Of a DNA stretch of 23,555 bases, positions 16,260 to 23,553 are shown one piece after another. This DNA comes from an uncultured Kiritimatiellota bacterium (GTDB lineage: Bacteria > Verrucomicrobiota > Kiritimatiellia > RFP12 > UBA1067), in the NCBI GenBank assembly GCA_934675625.1, contig CAKURH010000057.1:1-23555 (forward strand), given 5' to 3'. The notes beneath the pieces were generated by a model. That model did no database searches and was not told the origin of the DNA. It saw only the letters and a list, made by a program, of their open reading frames with translations. The position numbers and the translations under genes are program-made. The number at the start of each line of letters is the position of its first letter. Positions within the stretch are counted from its first letter, which is position 1.

Positions 16260-18179
16260 GTGTCAAACCTGAAGAATTCGCTTTCGCTTGCCCTGTTTGC
16301 CGTCGGCAGCCTTGTCGCGACAGGCGCTTCGGCCGGTGCCGTCACGCCCTACGGCATCTGCGCCCACGTCTTCCATGCGGGCGACGCGCATCGCACCCGT
16401 CTGCTGGACGCGATGCAGTTCGCCGGCATCAAGTACGTGCGCACGGGCATCTACGGCGATTCGGCCTCCGAATTCCGCCTGGCCGACACGCTGCTGGAGG
16501 CGCTGGAGAAGCGCGGCATGTCAATGCTGATGCTCATCTTCGGCAATGACGCAAAGGACTGCTGTACGCCGCCGCAGGACATGACCGCCTGGAGTAACTA
16601 CGTCGATCGCGTCGTCCGCCGCTACGGCGACCGCGTGCCGGTCTTCGAGATCTGGAACGAGCCCAACCTCGACGGCTTCTTCCACGGGGCCGACCCCGTC
16701 CAGTATGCGAAAGTCCTGAACGTCGCGTATGCGGCGGGCAAGGCGGCCAACCCGAAGTGCCGGTTCACGTTCGGCGGCACGTCGTCGATTCCGTTCGACT
16801 GGATCGAGAAGGCCTACGCCGCCGGCGGCACGAACTTCGACGCCATGGCGGTGCATCCCTATGCGCATCCGTCGCGCCCGGAGGGCGTGGAGGACGTGCA
16901 GACCGAGCAGCTGCGCGCGCTGATGGCGAAGTATGGCGTCGGCGACAAGCCGATCTGGTTCACCGAAGTCGGCTGGCCCACGCACAGCGAGGCGCTGGAG
17001 CATTCCTCCGTGCTGCTCGCGGGGCTCAAGGTCGCGCGTCCGGAACAGAAGAGCTGGAACGTCATTGTCGCCAAGGACCAGAGCGAGGGGGAGGTCGAAG
17101 ACCAGGATGTGGCGCAGCGGCTGCTGGAGCTTCTGCCGGCCGGCAGCCGCGTGAAGGCGTGCGCGCAGCAGGAGACGATCGCGCGGCTGGAGAAGGACGA
17201 TGCGGACGCGGTGGTCTATCCGTTCGACAGCAACTTCCCGGCTGACACGATCGCGGCGGTGAACGGCTTCATCGCGCGCGGCGGCGTCTTCGTCGATTTC
17301 GGCGGCCTGCCGTGCTACTTCGGGCGGCGTGACAACAAGGCGGTCGAGGGGATGCAGCATGGCGGGGCGGTCGGCTTCTTCCCGTTCGGCTTCCGCGCGT
17401 GGTGGAACACGCTGGACGGGCGGCACGATCCCGAACACGCGAAGGACTATCCGCGCGAGGGGCAGGTCTTCGCGACGGAGGCCGGCCTCGCGAACGGCGT
17501 CCGCCAGGAGCCGACGGGCTTCAAGTGCCGCGCGTTCCTCGCGCCCGACCGCATCGGCGCGGGCTCGGAATGGATTCCGCTCGTCGCCGGCAAGACGACG
17601 AACGGCGTCGATCTCGTCGCGGCGGCGGTCATCCGCTACGGCGGCGATCGGAAGGGCGCGGCGATTCTCAGTTCGCTGCCGGCGACGCACACGAGCTACG
17701 GGTTCCTCTCGGAGGAGATGCAGGCGCGCTACACGGCGCGGTGCGCCGCGATCGCAATGGCCGAAGGCGTCGAGGCGCATTTCCCCTATGCGCTCTGGAC
17801 GGAAGGGAAAGACCCGTACTATTCGGAACACCACTTCTCGCTCCTGCAGTCCAACTACGCGCCGAAGCCGTCGTTCTCCGCCTACATGACGTTCATCTCG
17901 CAGCGTCCGGCCGGATCGGTCCAGACGCCGGAGGCCTGGCATGACAAGCGGCGGCACTACTACTATCCGCAGTGGACGCGCCCGGACGGCAAGAAGGCCG
18001 GCATGGTCTGGTGCGTGGAAGGCGAGGCGCGGCGTCCGCTGCGCTTCAAGGGCGGCAATCCGACGTTCCGAAATCTCTACGGGCGGATCATCCCCGTGCT
18101 GGATCTGGGGGACGGCCGGTTCAACGTGCCGGTCTCCGAAAGCCCGGTTTACTTCGAAGGTGCGGAGCTGACGAAATGA
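16260..18179 (+). CDS. Clan GH-A glycoside hydrolase (GH39/GH5-like) with an inserted domain
   Basis: A 639-residue exported protein. The GTG at 16260 is chosen because GGGAGGT lies 7 nt before it; the ATG at 16245 would put that site inside the gene. The signal peptide is roughly residues 1-27, ending GASAGA. The TIM barrel shows WNEPN with acid/base Glu134 and WFTEVGWPTH with nucleophile Glu236. The expected last barrel strand, CAAIAMAEGVEAHFPYALW then APKPSFSAYMTF, comes only near residues 490-540. Between them, about residues 250-480, an alpha/beta domain (WNVIVAKDQ, ADAVVYPFDSNFP, VNGFIARGGVFVDFGG) looks like a glutamine-amidotransferase-type fold, as found in some beta-galactosidases. 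The substrate is unknown; a beta-glycosidase acting on pectin side chains is a guess. It overlaps the next gene by 4 bp. Confidence 0.75.
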   Translation: MSNLKNSLSLALFAVGSLVATGASAGAVTPYGICAHVFHAGDAHRTRLLDAMQFAGIKYVRTGIYGDSASEFRLADTLLEALEKRGMSMLMLIFGNDAKDCCTPPQDMTAWSNYVDRVVRRYGDRVPVFEIWNEPNLDGFFHGADPVQYAKVLNVAYAAGKAANPKCRFTFGGTSSIPFDWIEKAYAAGGTNFDAMAVHPYAHPSRPEGVEDVQTEQLRALMAKYGVGDKPIWFTEVGWPTHSEALEHSSVLLAGLKVARPEQKSWNVIVAKDQSEGEVEDQDVAQRLLELLPAGSRVKACAQQETIARLEKDDADAVVYPFDSNFPADTIAAVNGFIARGGVFVDFGGLPCYFGRRDNKAVEGMQHGGAVGFFPFGFRAWWNTLDGRHDPEHAKDYPREGQVFATEAGLANGVRQEPTGFKCRAFLAPDRIGAGSEWIPLVAGKTTNGVDLVAAAVIRYGGDRKGAAILSSLPATHTSYGFLSEEMQARYTARCAAIAMAEGVEAHFPYALWTEGKDPYYSEHHFSLLQSNYAPKPSFSAYMTFISQRPAGSVQTPEAWHDKRRHYYYPQWTRPDGKKAGMVWCVEGEARRPLRFKGGNPTFRNLYGRIIPVLDLGDGRFNVPVSESPVYFEGAELTK

Positions 18180-19627
18180 GCGGCAAACTGGACAGGCGGT
18201 CTTTTATCGGCGGCTGCGCCGCATGCGGATGTCTCGGGTTCGGGCGCGCGTTTGCCGCGCCGAGCGACTTCGGGACGCGCGCCAGAGGCAAGTTGCGGTT
18301 CGGCGTGGTCAGCGATCCGCACGTCACGGTCTCGCTGAAAGACGGGATGACGACGGACTGGCGCGTCCGGGCGGTCGGGCGCTGGTTCGAGCGCTTTCGC
18401 GACGCGGGCGTCGATGCCGTCGTCATCCCCGGCGACCTGGCGTCGTTCGCCGCCATGCGCGAGCTGCGGGCGATGATGGACGAGTGGCGGCGCGTGTTCC
18501 CGGACGACCGGCTGCCGAACGGGGAGAAGGTCGAGCGCGTCTTCATTCTCGGAAACCATGACTGGGAAGGCTGGCGCTACAACGACTTCGCGACGACGTT
18601 CTTCCCGGATCCGGACGTGCGCAAGCGGGAGATCCTGCCGCTTGACCTCGCGAACAACTGGCGGGCGGCGTTTGGCGAGGAGTTCAGTCCGTTCGGCGTC
18701 AAGACCGTCAAGGGCTACGACTTCGTGCAGGCGCACTGGATCGGGCTCCCCGACCGCCGCGACTGCCGCGGATTCGACGAGGACTGCATGCGGGGGATCG
18801 GCGAGTTTTACGCGAAGTGGCGTCCGGATCCCGCAAAGCCGTTCTTCCATGTCCAGCATCCGGCGCCGAAGAACACCTGCAACGGACGCTGGACGTGGGG
18901 ACGCGACAACGGCGATTCCGTGCAGGCGCTGTCCAGGTTCCCGAATGCGTTCGTGCTCTGCGGGCATTCCCACTATCCCGTGACGGACGAACGCTCGATC
19001 TGGCAGGGCGCGTTCACAGTCGTCAACTGCGGAACCTGCTCGGTGCCGACGCGCGAGATCCCGATTGCGGGCGACGGCGCGGACGTGCCGAACGAGATCG
19101 AGGGGTGTGCGCATGTCTGCGTGAAGGCGGAGCGGGAGCTCGGCTATGGCTCGGGTCTCGTGGTCGATGTCGACGACGCGGCGATCCGCATCACGCGCCT
19201 GCGCGATTGGACGGCCGTGCCCGCCGCCGAGGACTGGGTCGTGCCGCTGGGCGCGCCGCGCGACACGCCTTACGCTTTTGCGCGCCGTGCGAAGGCGGCG
19301 CGTGCGCCGGAGTTTCCGCAGGGCGCGAAAGTTTCGCTGGCCGTTGCCGAAGACGGCGACCGTCGGACGCTGAAGGTTTCCTTCCCCAGGGCGGACGCCG
19401 TGCCGGACGCCCGGGCGATGGAGTATGAACTGGTTCTGACGGCGTCTGACGGCGTCGAACGCAGCCTCCGGCTGCTGGCGCCCGGCGTCTTCAAGCTCGC
19501 GGACGATCCGGCGGCGATGGCGGAGCCGGCCTACGAGATCGCGCTGGAGGCCGACGAGCGTGTTGTGCGGGCGAAGGTGCGTCCGTACGAAGTGTTCGGT
19601 TCGTGCGGACGGTTTATTGCATCCTGA
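18176..19627 (+). CDS. Tat-type exported metallophosphoesterase
   Basis: A 483-residue calcineurin-like phosphoesterase. The start ATG overlaps the previous stop (ATGA). The leader LDRRSFIGGCAACGCLGFGRAFA has a twin-arginine motif and predicts export in folded form. Metal-site motifs are in order: DPH (Asp47, His49), GD (Asp87), GNHD (126-129), an HVQHP histidine segment, and CGHSHYP. The last 130 residues are beta-rich (VSLAVAEDGDRRTLKVSFPR). In a carbohydrate locus it may release phosphate from a glycan or simply act on other exported phosphoesters; nothing in the sequence tells. It is the last gene of the fucosidase unit. Confidence 0.88.
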   Translation: MSGKLDRRSFIGGCAACGCLGFGRAFAAPSDFGTRARGKLRFGVVSDPHVTVSLKDGMTTDWRVRAVGRWFERFRDAGVDAVVIPGDLASFAAMRELRAMMDEWRRVFPDDRLPNGEKVERVFILGNHDWEGWRYNDFATTFFPDPDVRKREILPLDLANNWRAAFGEEFSPFGVKTVKGYDFVQAHWIGLPDRRDCRGFDEDCMRGIGEFYAKWRPDPAKPFFHVQHPAPKNTCNGRWTWGRDNGDSVQALSRFPNAFVLCGHSHYPVTDERSIWQGAFTVVNCGTCSVPTREIPIAGDGADVPNEIEGCAHVCVKAERELGYGSGLVVDVDDAAIRITRLRDWTAVPAAEDWVVPLGAPRDTPYAFARRAKAARAPEFPQGAKVSLAVAEDGDRRTLKVSFPRADAVPDARAMEYELVLTASDGVERSLRLLAPGVFKLADDPAAMAEPAYEIALEADERVVRAKVRPYEVFGSCGRFIAS

Positions 19628-19646
19628 AGTCCCGTCGTTGAATCAA

Positions 19647-19694
19647 CACGAATTTGCACGAATCTCAATTCGTGATAATTCGTGTCAATTCGTG
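19647..19694. repeat. AATTCGTG inverted tandem repeat
   Basis: CACGAATT (19647-19654) and CACGAAT (19657-19663) face three AATTCGTG units (19667-19674, 19677-19684, 19687-19694). They form an imperfect foldback. It is built like the AATCCTGTT element at 248-328 but has an unrelated unit. Confidence 0.8.
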
Positions 19695-19721
19695 GACAAC
19701 GCTCCAATAGACAGTGAAGAA

Positions 19722-19734
19722 TCTCCGTGCCTCC
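19722..19734 (+). repeat. CTCCGTG-type repeat, copy 3 (short)
   Basis: TCTCCGTGCCTCC, the same as the core of copies 1 and 2. Confidence 0.6.
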
Positions 19735-19749
19735 CCACCTCCAACAACT

Positions 19750-19816
19750 CGCGCCCGCTTGCGCGTCCTTCGGGTTCGCCTTCGGCGAAGGTTCCCTCCG
19801 AAACGCCTTGCGTTTC
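19750..19816. repeat. Cluster of three short perfect hairpins
   Basis: CGCGC/GCGCG (19750-19765, 6-nt loop), TTCGCC/GGCGAA (19775-19789, 3-nt loop) and GAAACGC/GCGTTTC (19800-19816, 3-nt loop) follow each other in under 70 bp. There is no T-run after them. They separate the phosphoesterase from the next promoter and may slow or end upstream transcription. Confidence 0.55.
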
Positions 19817-19886
19817 TTCGGCGCATGTGTTCAGCGTCGCAGACACCCTGCCTGTCTCGTCCAGAAGATTCCGTGGCGAGCAAGAA

Positions 19887-19901
19887 ACTTGTTTAACAAG
19901 T
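19887..19901. promoter_or_regulatory. Palindromic operator 2 (probable AraR-like site)
   Basis: ACTTGTTTAACAAGT, a perfect 7+1+7 palindrome. With two more flanking A it is identical to operator 1. The centre lies 32 bp before the first base of the -10, as at operator 1. GCGAGC and GCTCGC flank it as a further imperfect inverted repeat. Confidence 0.85.
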
Positions 19902-19923
19902 GCTCGCAGGACGGCGTTATTGT

Positions 19924-19931
19924 GGTATAAT
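19924..19931 (+). promoter_or_regulatory. Promoter of the GH28/GH5 gene (extended -10)
   Basis: GG TATAAT with TATAAT at 19926-19931, preceded by TG, then GTTCC as in the fucosidase promoter. The -35 is weak and adjoins the operator. The leader is about 20 nt. Confidence 0.7.
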
Positions 19932-19958
19932 GTTCCTCGTGTTAGGATATCTGAAGAC

Positions 19959-22583
19959 ATGAAGACCACAAGAAGAACTTTCAACGGAAGGCTGTTGGCA
20001 TTCCGAGGGTGTATGTTGCTCATGGGCGTTGTGCTGTCGCTCGGCGCGACGGATGGGACTTGGCGCGTCGAGGTGTGCGAGCCCGGCGGCGGCTGGCGCG
20101 CCGTCGAGACGGAACTCGTCCTGACGGCGGACGGCCGCCGCAACCTGCACGTCGTGCCGGACGACCTTTCGGCCGTCTATGACGGCCCCGCCCGTTGGTC
20201 GCGGCATGCGGACGGGAAAGCCTGTGCCAATCATGTCGTCAAGGCGGCCTGCGCGCGCATCCCCTGGCGGCCCGGCCTCAAGCTGCGTGTGCGCGGGCCG
20301 GACGCCGCCGCCCGCGTGAAGGCGCTCGGCCTCGGCGCGCGGTCGCTGGCCGAGGGAACGGGCGGCTTCACGTTTCAGCCCGCCGGGCCGGTCAAGGCGA
20401 TGGTCATGACGGGCGACGACGCGATCCGGACGCTGTCGCTCTTCGTCGAGGAGACGCCGGGAACGCCGGACTTCTCGCAGTGGAAGCACGTGATCCGCTT
20501 CCCGCGCGGCGAGCATGCGCCGGGCGTCGTGCGCGTGACGAACGACTGCACGCTCGTGTGGCTGGACGAAGGGGCGCGGCTGGACGCGGCGATCGACATC
20601 GACGGTGCGCGGCACGTCCGCGTGGCCGGGCCGGGGACGATCGACCAGTCTGCGCGCTGCCACGGCGCGGCGGACGGGTTCCGGGGCGAGACGTTCTGGG
20701 GCGTCTACCGGGACGGGGAATTGCCCGCGATTTACGTGCACGGGAACGCCGAGGACGTCACCGTCGAGAACCTGCTCGTGAAGAGCGCGTTTCGCGGCGT
20801 CTGCGTCCGAAACGCCAAGAACCTGACGCTGCGCGACCTCAAGGTGTTCACGTCCAACATGAACGGGGACGGCTTCAACGCGGTCAACCTGCAGGGGCTT
20901 GTCGCGCGCGACCTCTACATTCACGCGCAGGACGACGCCTTCTGCGCGTACGCGAACGCGGACTCAATCAAGTATCTCTGGGACGGTGACGGGGCCGTGC
21001 GGCAGCGGCGCACGGGCGACTTCCTCGTGGAGGGTTCCCTGTTCTGGACGAGCTGCCGTCCGTTCGTGTTTTCTGGCCACGGCACGGGGAACCGCGCCGA
21101 CCCGGACATCCTGGAGAACATCACGATCCGGCGCTGCTCGGTCGTCGGCAGCGTCTACGGCTGCGAAGCTCCCTCGGCCGCCGCCGTCGAGCCGTTCGCC
21201 GGGTGCTTCCGCATCAACAGCCAGAGCGGCACGTGGACGCGGGACGTCCTGTTCGAGGACATCGACTTCTTCTGGACGAAGGGCTTCCGCAGTCAGGCGT
21301 TCTGCCTGGAGGTGCGCGACGCCGCGCATGCGAGCTACGGCGAGAGCGACGGCTTTCGCATCGAGGGCGTGACGTGGCGCGACATCCGCTTCCACGGCAT
21401 CCCGCCGGACACGGCGCGCTCGTCCCGGACGGTTCAGGTTCGCGACCGTCCGGATGCGGGCATCTTCAACGTCCGCGTCGAGAACGTGACGTACGACGGC
21501 CGCCCGGCCGATCCGTTCGCGGAGGGGCCGGTGCGCGGCGGGCTTTCGTACGACGGGACGTCTCCGCAGAAAGATGACCGCGACCGTTCGCGCGACGTGC
21601 GCGGCACGACGCCGAATCTCGGCTTCGCCGAGCATCCGTACGCGGACGTGCGTGGTTTCGACTTTCAGCCGCCGTGGGGATCGAACGGGCGGGACATCTG
21701 GCTGGAACGGTTTGATGCGGACGAATACCGTCGCCTGATACGGCTTGGCAAGAAAGCGTTCCCGAAGATGAACACGCTGCGCGTCTGGTATTCGCTGGAC
21801 GCCTGGTACGACAATCGGGAGCTGGCCGTTCGGAACATGCGCCGGGCGGGCGAGATCATCAAGTCCGAAGGCCTGAAGATGATTCCCGTCTACTTCAACA
21901 ACTGGCACACGGTTCCCGATTTCGGTGGCCTCTCGCACGAGATCCTCGGAAGTGGCGCAGACGGCTGGCGCGTGCCGTTCGGCAATTACCTGACGGAGGT
22001 GGCGCAGGCGCTGGAGCCGCTTCAGGTCGTGCTTGTGCATGACATCTGCAACGAGCCGCTCAACAACTGCCTGTGCTGGGAGGAGGGGACGGCGCGGATT
22101 CGGGACTTCGTGGCGAAGATGTCCGACCGTCTGCATGAAGTCTCGCGTGCGCCCGTGACCGTCGGTTCGCAGGCGGGCCCGTGGAAGCGCATGACATGCG
22201 GCGTCGACTGCGACATCGACCTCTTCGCGCCGTCGGTTGACGTCATCAGCTGTCATCCTTACCTGATGATGGGCCGCGAATTCGGCACGCGCGAGAAGTA
22301 TCTGGACTGGATCGTCGAAAAGGCGGCGAAGTACGGCAAGCCCGTTCTCGCGACGGAATGCTGCATCGGCGCGCCCACGGTGACCGGACGGGTCGAGATC
22401 CTGCGGAAGGAGCTGGACGGACTGGCGCGCCGCCGGATCGGCTTTATTGCGCATGGCCTGACGCCCTCGCCGGTCGCCGATCTGCATGTGCAGAAGCCCG
22501 GACAGGGGAACGGGTTCAACATGCCGTTCATGGATCTCGACGGAAACGTGCGCCCGGGGCATGAGGCGTTCAACGACTACTGA
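19959..22583 (+). CDS. Two-domain enzyme: GH28-like pectinase module fused to GH5-like clan A hydrolase
   Basis: An 874-residue exported protein. The start at 19959 is the first ATG after the promoter and gives a signal peptide (MKTTRRTFNGRLLAFRGCMLLMGVVLSLGA). Residues about 30-550 are a beta-helix of GH28 type: NGDGF with Asp304, QDD with Asp325/Asp326 (21 residues on, the spacing seen in polygalacturonases), SGHG with His374, and FRINSQSG with Arg418, where the usual RIK is RIN. From about residue 565, RGFDFQPPWGSNGRDIW starts a TIM barrel with acid/base Glu699 (DICNEP) and nucleophile Glu800 (ATECC), as in GH5. It ends MDLDGNVRPGHEAFND. It is probably bifunctional on galacturonan or substituted pectin. 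It is a single-gene unit under operator 2. Confidence 0.82.
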   Translation: MKTTRRTFNGRLLAFRGCMLLMGVVLSLGATDGTWRVEVCEPGGGWRAVETELVLTADGRRNLHVVPDDLSAVYDGPARWSRHADGKACANHVVKAACARIPWRPGLKLRVRGPDAAARVKALGLGARSLAEGTGGFTFQPAGPVKAMVMTGDDAIRTLSLFVEETPGTPDFSQWKHVIRFPRGEHAPGVVRVTNDCTLVWLDEGARLDAAIDIDGARHVRVAGPGTIDQSARCHGAADGFRGETFWGVYRDGELPAIYVHGNAEDVTVENLLVKSAFRGVCVRNAKNLTLRDLKVFTSNMNGDGFNAVNLQGLVARDLYIHAQDDAFCAYANADSIKYLWDGDGAVRQRRTGDFLVEGSLFWTSCRPFVFSGHGTGNRADPDILENITIRRCSVVGSVYGCEAPSAAAVEPFAGCFRINSQSGTWTRDVLFEDIDFFWTKGFRSQAFCLEVRDAAHASYGESDGFRIEGVTWRDIRFHGIPPDTARSSRTVQVRDRPDAGIFNVRVENVTYDGRPADPFAEGPVRGGLSYDGTSPQKDDRDRSRDVRGTTPNLGFAEHPYADVRGFDFQPPWGSNGRDIWLERFDADEYRRLIRLGKKAFPKMNTLRVWYSLDAWYDNRELAVRNMRRAGEIIKSEGLKMIPVYFNNWHTVPDFGGLSHEILGSGADGWRVPFGNYLTEVAQALEPLQVVLVHDICNEPLNNCLCWEEGTARIRDFVAKMSDRLHEVSRAPVTVGSQAGPWKRMTCGVDCDIDLFAPSVDVISCHPYLMMGREFGTREKYLDWIVEKAAKYGKPVLATECCIGAPTVTGRVEILRKELDGLARRRIGFIAHGLTPSPVADLHVQKPGQGNGFNMPFMDLDGNVRPGHEAFNDY

Positions 22584-22612
22584 AGAAGCAACTGCAAAAC
22601 CTTCTCGATTGC

Positions 22613-22651
22613 GCCTCCCTGCCTCCAATTTCTCCGTGTTCAGCGAAAGCA
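22613..22651. repeat. CTCCGTG-type repeat, copy 4
   Basis: GCCTCCCTGCCTCC then TCTCCGTGTTCAGCGAAAGC. The second part (22631-22650) differs by one base from 11054-11073. It lies between the GH28/GH5 gene and the PIN promoter. Confidence 0.7.
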
Positions 22652-22678
22652 TTTTTCCAGGTCGCCTCTTTGCCCGAT

Positions 22679-22708
22679 TTGACGGGCTTTGGCGGAACGT
22701 GGTATAAT
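22679..22708 (+). promoter_or_regulatory. Promoter of the second PIN operon
   Basis: TTGACG (22679-22684), 18-bp spacer, TATAAT (22703-22708) with extended TGG. It is the strongest sigma-70-type promoter in the window. The sequence TGGTATAATTCGCGCT is repeated exactly at 23450-23465. Confidence 0.85.
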
Positions 22709-22722
22709 TCGCGCTAGTTTCG

Positions 22723-22744
22723 TCGGGTGGTGCGTATCGCTTGA
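22723..22744 (+). promoter_or_regulatory. Leader hairpin of the PIN operon
   Basis: TCGGGT (22723-22728) pairs with GCTTGA (22739-22744), including G-U pairs. It starts 15 nt after the -10 box. The matching hairpin at 23473-23496 has the same position and uses different base pairs. Confidence 0.5.
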
Positions 22745-22774
22745 TGACAATCGAAAAAACGAAAGAGGGGTCGT

Positions 22775-23272
22775 ATGCCAGAAGAGCATTCAAAACCGAA
22801 AGTCTATGTCGAGACGACGGTCGTCAGCGATGCCACGGCATTGCCGACGAATGACCTTGTCTTGGCCGGTCGACAGTACATCACGCGCGAATGGTGGAAA
22901 ACGGCAAAAGAACGATTTGACCTCTATTCGTCACGGATAGTGGATATTGAGATTCGACGCGGTGACGCGGATGCCGCACAACGGCGCGTGGCGGCAATGA
23001 AAGGCATACCCGAAGTAGAGGTCGCCGAGACGGCTGTTCGCCTCGCACGCGAACTGATTGGGCGGAAGGCTGTTCCGAAAGAGTATCCTGACGATGCGCT
23101 TCACATTGCGACGGCGGCAACGAATGGTCTTGATTATCTGGTGTCTTGGAATTTCAAGCACATTACAAATGCCAATACAATCCCGTTGGTCGCGCGGATC
23201 TGCGCCGAGAACGGCTATCAATGCCCTTGCATTTGTACGCCTCAGATGTTGCTGGAAGGAGGACGGGAATGA
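22775..23272 (+). CDS. PIN-domain protein (VapC-like), second cassette
   Basis: A 165-residue PIN protein. After a short tail, the first strand reads KVYVETTVVS (Glu13 in the usual acidic place), Glu59 lies in IVDIEI, and Asp106/Asp107 lie in YPDDALHIATA. The fourth position reads YLVSWNFKHITN, with Asn in place of the classical Asp, a form seen in one PIN subfamily. It is a probable RNase toxin or regulator. The start has GAGGGG 6 nt upstream. It shares an ATGA overlap with the small gene that follows. It is not close in sequence to the PIN protein at 5717-6160. Confidence 0.85.
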   Translation: MPEEHSKPKVYVETTVVSDATALPTNDLVLAGRQYITREWWKTAKERFDLYSSRIVDIEIRRGDADAAQRRVAAMKGIPEVEVAETAVRLARELIGRKAVPKEYPDDALHIATAATNGLDYLVSWNFKHITNANTIPLVARICAENGYQCPCICTPQMLLEGGRE

Positions 23273-23457
23273 CATACGACAAGACGTTGGAGGAGATTTG
23301 GCAGATCAAGCGTGAGATAGGGGCCGCCTACCCAACCTTGGATGATTATTTCAGGGGGATGCTGGATTATCAGGAGAAGTCGCGGGCTGAAGGTGTTCGG
23401 TATGTTTCATTCCGACCACGAAGGCCGATTGCGCGACGGACGCCAACTGTGGTATAA
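23269..23457 (+). CDS. Small protein partner of PIN gene (candidate antitoxin)
   Basis: A 62-residue protein starting MTYDKTLEEIWQIKREI. It is rich in charged helix (YPTLDDYFRGMLDYQEKSR) and ends in a basic tail (RPRRPIARRTPTVV). Its ATG overlaps the PIN stop, with GGAGG about 5 nt upstream. I know of no named family. It is probably the partner of the PIN protein, made from the same message and second in order. Its TAA lies inside the TATAAT box of the next promoter (23453-23458), so the last residues (TPTVV) are written by that promoter; an older, longer C-terminus may have been cut off when the promoter repeat arrived. Confidence 0.7.
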   Translation: MTYDKTLEEIWQIKREIGAAYPTLDDYFRGMLDYQEKSRAEGVRYVSFRPRRPIARRTPTVV

Positions 23458-23458
23458 T
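23429..23458 (+). promoter_or_regulatory. Promoter with the same core as the PIN promoter
   Basis: TTGCGC (23429-23434), 18-bp spacer, TATAAT (23453-23458) with extended TGG. It is followed by TTCGCGCTGATTTCGT, close to the sequence after the PIN promoter (TTCGCGCTAGTTTCGT). It drives whatever lies beyond the right edge. Confidence 0.75.
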
Positions 23459-23472
23459 TCGCGCTGATTTCG

Positions 23473-23553
23473 TTGGGCGGGATGTGCCTTGCCCGATGGC
23501 GACCGCAAGGTCGGATGGCTCTTTGAAACGGCTGACGGGCACAGACGTCAGCC
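23473..23553 (+). ncRNA. Candidate structured leader or small RNA (three hairpins)
   Basis: From the predicted start near 23465 the transcript would fold into three hairpins: TTGGGC/GCCCGA (23473-23496), CGACC-GCAA-GGTCG with a GNRA tetraloop (23500-23513), and GGCTGACG/CGTCAGCC (23530-23553, 8 perfect bp). No start codon with a ribosome binding site is seen in it, and the window ends 2 bases later. It matches no RNA family I recognise. Confidence 0.4.

Larger units (their letters stand above)
19628..19958. other. Intergenic region with repeats, hairpins, operator and promoter
   Basis: No gene is seen. In order it holds AATTCGTG inverted repeats (19647-19694), a CTCCGTG-type repeat (19722-19734), three small hairpins (19750-19816), palindromic operator 2 (19887-19901) and the promoter of the GH28 gene (19926-19931). 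The open frame running through it from 19560 is a shadow of the repeats. Confidence 0.75.
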
